Below are positions 55,469 to 64,000 of a stretch of DNA of 64,000 bases, in pieces (position 1 is the first letter of the stretch; each line of letters begins with the position of its first letter). Both the position numbers and the translations under genes were made by a program. The DNA is from Neodontobutis hainanensis (taxonomy: Eukaryota > Chordata > Actinopteri > Gobiiformes > Odontobutidae). The stretch lies in the NCBI GenBank assembly GCA_024349245.1, contig JALDNG010000411.1:124001-188000 (forward strand), written 5' to 3'. The notes beneath the pieces were generated by a model, which did not search any database, was not told the DNA's origin, and saw only the letters and a list, made by a program, of their open reading frames with translations.

Positions 55469-55725
55469 TTATGGTCCACAGTACTTGTGGCAATCTCTTT
55501 TGATTTGCATGCAGTCGATGTACCCCTGTTTCGAAGCATAGATTGGTGAACAAGGAAATGGCGAGTTTGGATTCTGTGGACAATTTCCCACGATATACAT
55601 GTCCGCGACGCAGTTATAGTTCGTTCTCATGCACTTCATGAAACAAACCTCCCAAGGAAATACAGGTGATCCCCATGTAAAAGTTGGTACAACAAAGTAA
55701 AAAGCAACAGTAAACGAATATTCAT
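55469..55725 (-). CDS. Small secreted six-cysteine protein
   Basis: Exon 1 is 55649-55725 and exon 2 is 55469-55625, joined across a 23-nt intron (55626-55648, phase 2), giving 77 residues and a TAA stop. Residues 1-18 (MNIRLLLLFTLLYQLLHG) form a textbook signal peptide. The mature part of about 59 residues has six cysteines at 31, 41, 51, 64, 71 and 75, in the pattern C-x9-C-x9-C-x12-C-x6-C-x3-C, suggesting three disulfides. The closely spaced last cysteines recall ShK-type folds, but spacing differs and I do not assign a family. The neighbourhood is GC-richer than its flanks. The signal peptide and cysteine block lie in different frames, and this is the only GT...AG intron I found that joins them. 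The intron itself is open in the exon-2 frame and encodes two extra cysteines (VCFMKCM). The product may act outside the cell; that is inferred only from the signal peptide. Confidence 0.6.
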
Positions 55726-56689
55726 GTATCTTGAGTGAATAAAATTTGACTAGTTTTTAATCTCATAACAACAGCCATATATCAAAATAATATCAGGCGT
55801 GCGCTTACTATTGCCAATAATAGCATCCCATCTTTGAACAAATTAAATCGCAGGTGTGAGGGCTACGAAATTTTACAAGGTCAGAATGAAAATATACACA
55901 CATTCAATTGAATTAAAGCTAAAAATTACAATATCTATAACAATCACCACCAATCAAGTTGAAAATTTTGCAACAGTAAAAACATTTCAAAAGCAAGTTA
56001 AACAAATTATCTATTTTTAAACATTCCATAATATTTATGTTAAGGTAAAAAGATTTTAAAAATCAAGATAATACAGTTTTGATGCTTTATAACTCTCCTA
56101 ATTTTCATAAATTTTATTTTTAAACTTCTTTCGTTGTGAAAACGTCAAATGAATTTTCCAATATTTTATATTTTACGAAATTTAACGACTTTTAAAGTGG
56201 TGTTTAATGTTTTATGCAACCTTAATTATTGAGAATATATATTTTTGTGTTTAATTTTGAAATATATCAAGAAAATTTACAAAATTCTTTATTTTATGAA
56301 TATTAAGGCTAAAATTTGTAACATTATTTAGTTAAATTAAAATCTTGTTACTTTCACAGATTTATCACCTTAGACGAGCACAGCAGATTTGTCGTTTTTC
56401 AAACTTAATTCAAACATGAATAAAATTTTTATAGATATTTAAAATTTGGGCCCTTGTGAACTTTCCTTTTCTTAAAAAGCGATTAAAATTAATTTGATAA
56501 GTAATTTATTAAATATTTATCAAAAAATGAATTTTTAATCAAGATTTCAACAATGAAGAAGGCACAATTTTATTCTGTCGAGAATTTGGCTTTTTATCAA
56601 CTCGAAAAATGTTTATGAGGGAGTATGACAATTATTAGACAAAAAAGATTTTTAAGAAAAATTTTTTTACTTCGGTTGTAGGCGTTGAT
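55726..56689. other. Intergenic, nothing recognised
   Basis: AT-rich 5' flank of the secreted-protein gene. No motif or RNA recognised. Confidence 0.45.
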
Positions 56690-57440
56690 CCTGTTGAAAG
56701 GAAGTTAGTTTACGGGGCGATACTTTTTTGCAGATAGTCATTTTCTGAGTTCGAAAATTTTGTAAATAATTTATTTTAATATAAGTTACAACCAAAAGCT
56801 AGATGAGATTCTTTTTAAATTAAAAATAAAAAGCTCAAAGACACTTGTTGACGGGAAACCATTTTGCGGGGATGTAATGACTGACCATTTTCTGCTAAAT
56901 TCTATAATATTTGGAGGAAGTGTGTGTGTGTGTTTTGGAAATCGATGAGGTTTTATTAGTACGACGGCAATAAAATGTTGGCTGGAACGTATCTCAAAAA
57001 TTGATTTTTTGAATTTACTAAGTTGCTTCAAAGGCTAGGCTCGATTTTGAATGATCTGGCTGTTCAAGGTAGACACTTTTTGCAATAATTCGTCGACATG
57101 TGTTGCCCGATTCAATTATAATGAGTGATATGTGAAAGTCGAACGAGACGTAAGGAGATGAGTCTTTCACTCATTTAACAATAAATCATAACAAAAATTT
57201 TGTGCACCCGGTTACATTTGCTACATTCAAGCAAATTGAAAGGCGTGGGAAAAGTTGAAACTAACCCACAAGAACGATACAGACTAATCGAACTACACGT
57301 GTTGGTCATTTAATTGAATATGTGGAGACAAAGGTTCAAAAAATCCTAAAGTTATTTTATTCAACTCATCAATGAGATGTTTTTCATAAATTATATTTAG
57401 TTTAAACATTTATATTTAAATTGTTTTGTAATTATTATTG
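56690..57440 (+). mobile_element. Decayed Merlin/IS1016-type transposase, copy 2
   Basis: Homologous along its length to 12620-13365. It preserves LEIDEVLLVRRQ with the first catalytic D, NVG, TLFAIIRRHVLPDSIIMSDM with the second D, GDESFTHLTINHNKNFVHP, and IERR with the third acidic position, but is broken by several stops. A short TG dinucleotide run (about 56921-56933) lies inside. Copies 1 and 2 differ at many positions and have independent lesions, so both are old. The nearby DD34E element at 57637 lies just beyond its 3' end. Confidence 0.8.
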
Positions 57441-57634
57441 AGTAAAATTTAAACACTTTCTAATTAGGGAGAAAGTACACAACATCCGAAATTTGTATTG
57501 TGCGCATATTCGTTATTTTAGATATTTTCTTAAAATCTGGTTTTCATAAAAGTTAATGATTTTTAAATAATAGTATTCCAATTAAATATTTTAAACCTGT
57601 CCTAATCTAGAATTATCGCAGTTATGTGAGAACA

Positions 57635-57636
57635 TA
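57635..57636. other. TA target-site duplication, left
   Basis: TA immediately before CAGGG; the partner TA is at 58944-58945. TA duplication is the hallmark of the IS630/Tc1/mariner superfamily. Confidence 0.85.
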
Positions 57637-57735
57637 CAGGGATTTGCATCCATTTTCGTCAATTTTTCATTCAATTTCGTCAATTTTCCATTCAATTTCG
57701 TCAATTTTTCATTCAATTTCGTCAAAAATTTTTTT
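57637..57735. repeat. Left terminal inverted repeat with four 21-bp units
   Basis: After the terminal CAGGGATTTGCATCC, the motif TCGTC recurs at 57656, 57677, 57698 and 57719, an exact 21-bp period. The units alternate TCAATTTTTCATTCAATT and TCAATTTTCCATTCAATT. Such tandem units inside the inverted repeat are likely transposase-binding sites, by analogy with elements that carry repeated subterminal sites. Confidence 0.9.
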
Positions 57736-57815
57736 TTATATTTATAATTTATATTTAAAAAACAAAGGTTTTATGCGCAAATAGTCTGTATATATAGTCA
57801 TAGAAATCAATTTTA

Positions 57816-58817
57816 TTAATCATTTATTACTTCGCGATTCAACGATCTTCGGATATATCGCATCATGTTTCGCCAGTATCCTGAACAATCGTCAGCTGAT
57901 ATTGAATTCCCGCACTCTGTTATCAAATTCATTAACACGCTTTCATTTTGTGGTGCTGCATATTTAACAAAATCCTTCCATTTCGCAAAACAGTTCTCAA
58001 TTGGGTTGAGAAAAGGTGAATAAGGAGGACGATACAAAAGAATATGTCCATTATTAGCGATTATTTGTTGAATAGAGGCACTCTTATGAAATGGAACATT
58101 GTCCATTATCAAAACGACTCAATTCATATTTTTTGCTGCCAATTCAACCATAAACCTCTCCATATATTGGCCATAACATAATGTATAATACGCAGTTAGA
58201 AGTGTTTCAAATTTTTCAACACCGATCTTGCTAATTGCGGCACATAGAGAAACATTACGCGATCTTAATCCAGGCGAGGAGACAATTGCCAGTTCTCCTT
58301 TTTTAGAGTATCCTCTACAAGCTCGCATTTTTGCACAAAATCCCGCTTCGTCAATGAATAAAAATAGGCTATCATCTACTTCTTCGAGTAATTTCATAAA
58401 AACCACAGAATATTCATATCTTAACTCAATTGTTCTGCCATCATTGCGTCGTTCATATATTAAACTTGTTCGCTTTAGAGTATTATGGAAATTTTTTAAT
58501 GTTCGACAAACTGTGGATTTCGAAACCGAAATATTAATTGTGGCTAGATTATTTTGAATGCCTTTTAAGGTAACACAGGCATTTTCATCAACCATGTTTT
58601 TTATTGATAAACACGTCTCTTCGTTTAACTTTATGTTTCTTGGCCCACCGCGGGGATTTGCCAATATCCTACCAGTTGTCCGATATAACGATATTACACT
58701 TGATACTGTTGTTCTTTTAAAATTAAACCATTCTGCTATCTCGGATGCCGTTTTTCCTTCGTTGTATTTTACTATTATTTGATTCCGTTCTTCTGCTGTT
58801 AACTTTTTTTTGTTCAT
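57816..58817 (-). pseudogene. IS630/Tc1-type DD34E transposase with one in-frame TGA
   Basis: Cuts and rejoins the element at its ends. The frame runs from ATG 58817 to TAA 57816-57818, 333 codons plus the stop, with a single TGA at codon 233 (58119-58121). The N-terminal helix-turn-helix region contains EGKTASEIAEWFNFKRTTVS and a second DNA-binding part follows (ISVSKSTVCRTL). The catalytic D156 is in LFLFIDEAGF, D239 in VLIMDNVPFH and E274 in YSPFLNPIE, so the last spacing is DD34E. The TGA falls six codons before D239; without readthrough the product loses two of three catalytic residues. The rest of the frame is intact, so the stop is probably a recent change (for example CGA to TGA). Overlapping plus-strand frames are antisense shadows. 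Confidence 0.9.
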
Positions 58818-58844
58818 AGAGTAAATAGGTATTAAAATTATTGA

Positions 58845-58943
58845 TAAAAAAAATTTGACGAAAATGAATGAAAAATTGACGAAATTGAATGGAAAATTGA
58901 CGAAAATGACTGAAAAATTGACGAAAATGGATGCAAATCCCTG
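58845..58943. repeat. Right terminal inverted repeat with four 21-bp units
   Basis: Inverse of the left end. GACGA recurs at 58857, 58878, 58899 and 58920, again with a 21-bp period. The outermost 33 or so bases match the left end perfectly; inner units differ at a few positions (for example CAGTCATTTTC against CATTCAATTTC). The transposase ATG lies about 28 bp inside this repeat. Confidence 0.9.
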
Positions 58944-58945
58944 TA

Positions 58946-61425
58946 ATTCACATCTCTGCTGAGTCTTAATCTGAAAAACTTAATTGGAGATTAAGCATAA
59001 AAACTTGCATTCCTAACAATGTCTATAATATGAAATAATTTTAATAACTATTTATTTATTAAGCGTTTGCGCATTTAAACATTTTGGTTGTCGTGTTAAA
59101 TTTCTCATTTTTAAAACTTTTATCATCCTGAAAGATTATAGTTTATAAAATGATGGAAAAAATCTTAATTTCGCATGATCTATTTCGCCAAATTATTTAT
59201 TCTGTCAGCAGCGATGATCATTATTTGATTAGAAATCACGAATTATTTTGTCTAAACTCGTGCGACTTTTAAATTTATGCGCATATATGCTCATCTGACG
59301 CTTCCGATAAGAAACTGCAGATCGTTTTTCTTATCAATATAAATAAAAAATTAGAATTTTTATAAATTTCAAAACCACTCTTTTTTGAAAAGTAAATGAA
59401 AACTATTTAGATATTCAATCTATCATTATCAAAAGAGTCTTTTTAATCATTATACGTGAAAAATACATTTTAAATATCTAGTATGAATCTTTCCCAAGCC
59501 TAAAATGTCATATTTTCACATTTATCTACTAAATTACAAAAACCGAATCTCGAATCTCGTTTCACAAGAAATAAAATATGCATGTAGTAAGCAAAATTAT
59601 TGTGATTTAAAAGTTATTTTAGGTTAAACAGGTCTTTAAACTTTATCTTCATATGACCAGATGTTTTTCAATAAAAATTATAACGACTTTATTGACAAGA
59701 AAACTTAATATTTTTGAACTTGCTCGTTGTCGTAGTTTTTTTTATATTTTTAAATTTGAAGCTAAACATGAATTAAGACTCGGTTTTACCTTTTACTTAA
59801 GATATAAATTGATCTTTTTTGTAATTCTGAATAGATTTTCTTATTCGGAAGCACTCGAGAAACTTTAAAATAAAAAGAAAATATTGGGATCAGTTACATA
59901 TCGATTTCTTCTGCAAAGCAGTACTTTTTCCCATTCTAATTTTTAGAGGATTAAAATTTAAAATAAAACAGCTGAAACTGAATTCTCACAACCCGTTATA
60001 TGAATTTTAAAGCATAAAAAATTAAATCCTGATCAACATTTATAAATGTTAAAGAATCGACAAAGTTTTTTAAATAGATTATCTGATCAATTTCACATAT
60101 GTGCAATTTTTAAAAAATCAGGATGAGTAAAACGCGTGCGGATATATAAGAAAAGTAATAAGCATAAATGTACACCAACCAACAAATGTCTGATTCCGAC
60201 AGTCTGTATTGTCCAGATTTCTCTGCTATCAGGTGTTGTGATATTAGCAACCACTAATCTACAAATTATGCTTTTCATGGACAGCCCTTAGCTTGCGGCA
60301 TTGTCACTTTAGGAAGTAACTACATTTACTTCATCAGTCAAAATAAGAATTCACAAATCACTCTTTTAAATTCTGAAGCCTTCAATTTTTTACTTCATAT
60401 GAGATAATTTAGGAGTATTCATTTTTTGGTGCCGAATGATCGAATCATGTTACAAATTTCACGTTTTGGGTGTAATATGATCTGATAACCGATTCATCCG
60501 AAAATATTAAAAATATTAATTCTTCAATTTTATTTTCCTCAAAAGGTGTCGTTTGATTTTTTTATTTGATAGAAAGAATATAATTGCGATGTCAGATTAC
60601 GAGTAAACCCAAAAGAATAATGGATGATAATTTTAATGAAGGGTAGACCTCAACTTTAATACAATGTCTTTTGAAAAACGTAACCTAATGATGTGAAAGG
60701 CATGAATTAATTTAAAAATAAAATCTCAGAGAAATGATGTGTTAAATATGCGATTTCCAAATCACATTTTAAAAACCAAATGGGCATTGCTTCAGACCGT
60801 TTCAAATAAAAATTACATTTCAAAAATATCATCATCATAATTCTGTAAAATAATAAAGTCATACAAATCTCGTGAGGCCAATTATATTATAAATATGAGA
60901 ATATTACACCTTTAAAAATTTAAAAGGTTTTCTGGATAAGAATAAAAGAAATTAATGATCTAAATAATATAACACACCTCATAAGAATACTTTGAGTTTT
61001 AGGCGTTTGCAATCAGAAGTAAAAATCATCTTTATCATTCCTTTATTCATATTATAATACAAAAATTTACTTTCAATTGAAATAAAAATATGAAAAGATG
61101 TCTATAGATGTAATAAAACATCACCTATTGTCCAAAAATTACATTTTCATGAAAGGTTGATACCAAATCAAATTTTTAAACGGAGAATCATCATATTTAA
61201 ACTTTGATTCAAACTAAAAGTCGGTTAATAGATTAACGAGCGTTTCCAAAGATAAACGAACGTATATTTCAACAATTTTGGTTCTAAAACAACTGGAATT
61301 ATATTAAATTTAGCATTTTCACTTGAGTATTGGATAGCTTAAATATGTCTAACTTTTCATTGATCCTTGTTCATAGTAAAAACAAGACGGGAAATATATA
61401 ATTTTATAAAGATGATAAAACTAGA
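58946..61425. other. Intergenic, nothing recognised
   Basis: AT-rich sequence between the transposon and VPS29. Open frames of 60-70 codons near 59.65-59.87 and 60.09-60.28 kb have chance-like composition. No RNA or repeat array seen. Confidence 0.45.
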
Positions 61426-62081
61426 TTAATATGTGGGGCCAGCTTTTGAATATTTTTCAGAGTGAGATATGACTTGACAATTTTTAAATTCATAAGAATT
61501 TATTTGAAGCTCGTTCAAAACAAAAGATAAAACGACAAAGGAAGGATATACGATTCTAAAATAAGATATACGATTCTTACTCTTTTAAAGGGTGAAACGC
61601 GCCAGTAAAGCTACCTGGATCGATGAAAATTTTATTTTTCTCTGTGAAAATTTTAAGTTCATGACCGGAACCATATATGAGCACATCTGGATCAGTTCCG
61701 AATGAAAACGATTTTAACTGACGTAGATTATTGTAGGGCAGAATTTGATGACCATGGAAAAGCAAGAGTTTAAACCCACAAAATTCGAGGTCTTCAAACG
61801 AGGGGTACGAGTGGTCCTAGTTTAAACAAATAAACTACATTGTCGAACTCTCCTGCGGTTACGATTATTTTTTGACAGATACTTTCAAGTAATTCGAGTG
61901 CAATTTTAGAACATAGATTACCAGTACATAAAATTAGGTGAATTTTCATCGATTTCTATTGTAATTGTATAATCGGTACCAGAATTTCTCGAAATCCATC
62001 TGGAATACCTTGTGCTCGGTCAGGAATAAATAAGTCACCAACGACCAAAATGTTTTTCGCCTCAAAATTGAAGGATTCCAT
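61426..62081 (-). CDS. VPS29: Retromer subunit VPS29
   Basis: VPS29 is the metallophosphoesterase-fold subunit of retromer, which binds VPS35 and recruits regulators to recycle cargo from endosomes. Exons (minus strand): 61980-62081, 61839-61955, 61581-61816 and 61426-61555, giving 194 residues. Introns are 24 nt (61956-61979), 22 nt (61817-61838) and 25 nt (61556-61580). Landmarks in order: VVGDLFIPDRA (13-23), LILCTGNLCSK (41-51), GEFDN (69-73), YPSFEDLEFCGFKLLLFHGH (77-96), VLIYGSGHELKIF (118-130), IDPGSFTGAF and YPSFVVLSF near the C-terminus. These parallel GDLHIPHR, CTGNLCTK, GDFDEN, IHGHQ, SGHTHKF, NPGSATGAY and IPSFVLM of animal VPS29. Several positions lining the metal pocket differ. 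Length is close to the usual 182-186 residues. Stop is TAA. Confidence 0.95.
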
Positions 62082-64000
62082 TCTTATCCAAAAAATATGA
62101 ATTAACTAATCCGCAAGCGCGTTGATTGACTTATAACATACTGATTTCTTAAGTTCAACGCTAAATTTGTTTAAAAATGCACCATCTTCAGTCCTCTGAA
62201 TAGCTTTGGATATAAAATGATTGATTTCTCAAAACCTAAGATTTATCAAATTTCTGAATGAATAAATGTTCCAGAATTATTGTTATATGTAATGTGTTTA
62301 TAATATCCCTTTGACTGATATGGTAAGTATATATGTGTAATTTTCATATTAATTTCAAGACTAAAGTATTGAATATTGATCTTTAAGGCTGTCTATTTGG
62401 TCATGTGTATTTTTCATTCATAAGATGAAATGGCGTCAAATCTTAAAATTCTAGTTCACATCTGCATTATTCGCGGAAATTTGCTTGATAGTGGAGACAA
62501 ATTTTTAAACTATCAGCTACTCACGGCATTTTTTCCTTATGTGTTGAGCCTAATTGTTTAACTTCTGATTTTTTGGGTATTTTTAAATCTAAAGATATTA
62601 AAAAAATTAAAATGTCTAAAGTAAAAAAAAATGAAAAAATCTAATGTTCCTTTTCATCCTTACATTTATCACAATAAGCAAATAAGGATAAGTGCTTGTA
62701 TAAACGTTTGAATGAATATCTTGATAAATAGACCATTTTTCAATTTTTACAATCAAATGTGGCCTTGCTTGATAAGTAACAGGTTGTAAACTACATATCG
62801 TACATTAAATTAACCGCCTCAAAGTTAAAACCAATGTATCGAATTCTATTTTTTGAATAAAATTATTAAATCATAAATTTTTCAAATATAAGGTGACAAT
62901 ATTTTTGAACGGATGATGAAGCATGCGGTCTGATGTATGATCATGCAGTATTTGAATTAAAAAGTAAGTAATACTATCGCAAAAAATTGCAAGATTTCGG
63001 TGTATTAATCGAAGAATTTATTTTCATTGATTGATCAAGACTTTTCATCAATTCTCACGAAAAAAATCTTTGATATATTCGGCGAGATTCAGTGCGATAA
63101 ACCGCTTTTGAGGATTGCGGCAAATATGGAGAAGAGGATAGTCGTTTAATCTATTTTGGATTTTACATTTTAGATAAGTTTTTCAAATTTTAAATAATCA
63201 TATTAAAGTTGTGAGTTAAGAATATCCTCGATGGAGCTATAATTAACATGCTGCTTCTTTTGAATTGCTCTAAAATTGGTGAGTGTCGTTATGAGATTTC
63301 CATTTACCTTAAATCTTGTGTTTAAATTCACGTTGATAAAATTCACTTAGGACAAACATCATTCTCAATAAATTTATCAAAAATAGACTTTTATGGATTT
63401 CCTTTCTTAACCTTCTGAATCTAAACCGAAATGACTCACCATCCAAAAGGAAAGTATTTTTAGTTAGCTTTCTCATAATTTAGTTTTTTAAGCATACCAA
63501 ATAAATTTCAAGATGATTTAAAATTTTTAAAAAATTCTATATAAGCTCATAAAGTTGCTGGAATAAATCTAGTCATTATTCATAACGAACCATCTTTTTT
63601 GGATAATTTCATCAGGTAATTCACCAACACATCTCAACTCATCTTGGTTGTTTTAATAACTTTATAAAGTTAGAAGCCACATAGATTCTCGTTTTCCACA
63701 TGACGATAGATTTTCTCAAGATATTTTTTACGTGTCATGGAATTTTATAAGATTTTGTTTTACTTTTTTTTTAATACGCGCAAACTCTTGATATTATTTT
63801 TCTTATGAACTTAATAAAGCTAGGAATTTTGATGTGTTTTTTTGTGTTGTAACGATAAAGAGGGTCTATCTTGTGTTCATACAATTCAAAATTTGACGTT
63901 TTTGATGTTTGAAAGAATGCCCTCTTCATTTCATGAATTAAAAAATTTCTTAAGAAAACCTTTTTAAGTTTTGGTTTATTGATTTAAGTGAAAAGCGAAA
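62082..64000. other. Intergenic, nothing certain
   Basis: AT-rich 5' flank of VPS29. A plus-strand stretch at about 63009-63149 is open for some 42 codons without ATG (contains KKIFDIFGEIQCDKPLLRIA) in slightly GC-richer sequence. It might be an exon, but I could not attach a compatible neighbour. Confidence 0.4.

Larger units (their letters stand above)
57637..58943 (-). mobile_element. IS630/Tc1-type DNA transposon, nearly intact
   Basis: A 1307-bp element flanked by TA dinucleotides (57635-57636 and 58944-58945), as expected for Tc1/mariner/IS630 insertion. It starts CAGGGATTTGCATCC and ends with the inverse. Its inverted repeats are about 100 bp and it contains one transposase reading frame on the minus strand. 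The two ends are nearly identical, with only a few differences, pointing to a fairly recent insertion compared with the Merlin, MULE and Tigger relics. Confidence 0.92.

Noticed and set aside
57656..57723. Regularly spaced 21-bp repeats as a possible CRISPR-like array
   Set aside because: They are tandem units inside a transposon inverted repeat, mirrored at the other end, in a eukaryotic genome.
58228..58782. Two plus-strand frames inside the transposon
   Set aside because: Antisense of the transposase coding strand.

Overview
This is a very AT-rich nuclear eukaryotic window (roughly three quarters A+T by eye). It holds a few conserved animal-type genes separated by long, mostly empty stretches. 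Every recognisable gene is split by extremely short spliceosomal introns: 11 can be placed, all 21-25 nt, all GT...AG, and each is needed to join frames that match known proteins or restore one open frame. Tiny introns, low gene density (about one gene per 10-13 kb), an animal-like gene set (ribosomal P0, epsinR/CLINT1, VPS29) and decayed DNA transposons of metazoan-type families best fit a dicyemid mesozoan (cephalopod kidney parasite). Dicyemids are known for introns of this size. Ciliates and nucleomorphs also have tiny introns but are gene-dense. This assignment is an inference.

Layout. 1-4.07 kb: no sure gene, with a GC-richer eroded patch at 1.04-2.18 kb. 4.07-5.08 kb: ribosomal stalk protein P0, plus strand, 3 exons. 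5.1-25.8 kb: almost empty, apart from a decayed Merlin-type transposase (12.6-13.4 kb) and two weak coding-like islands. 25.85-27.18 kb: CLINT1/epsinR, plus strand, 5 exons. 27.2-37.1 kb: empty except for small coding-like islands near 28.3, 34.0 and 35.5 kb. 37.17-38.12 kb: a 2-exon gene for an unrecognised 308-residue protein, minus strand. 41.6-42.3 kb: a decayed MULE transposase with FLYWCH remnant. 48.4-49.1 kb: a decayed Tigger/jerky-type transposase, minus strand. 55.47-55.73 kb: a 2-exon gene for a small secreted six-cysteine protein, minus strand. 56.7-57.4 kb: a second Merlin relic. 57.64-58.94 kb: a nearly intact IS630/Tc1-type DD34E transposon with about 100-bp inverted repeats built of 21-bp units, a TA duplication and one in-frame TGA in its transposase. 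61.43-62.08 kb: VPS29, minus strand, 4 exons.

The host genes are housekeeping genes that do not form a common pathway, although CLINT1 (trans-Golgi/endosome clathrin adaptor) and VPS29 (retromer) both act in endosomal sorting. The notable features are the miniature introns, the in-frame stop formed by the acceptor TAG in every phase-0 intron whose length is a multiple of three, the eroded VPS29 metal pocket, the secreted cysteine-rich gene, and the transposon ends. No tRNA, rRNA, CRISPR array or bacterial-type regulatory element was seen.
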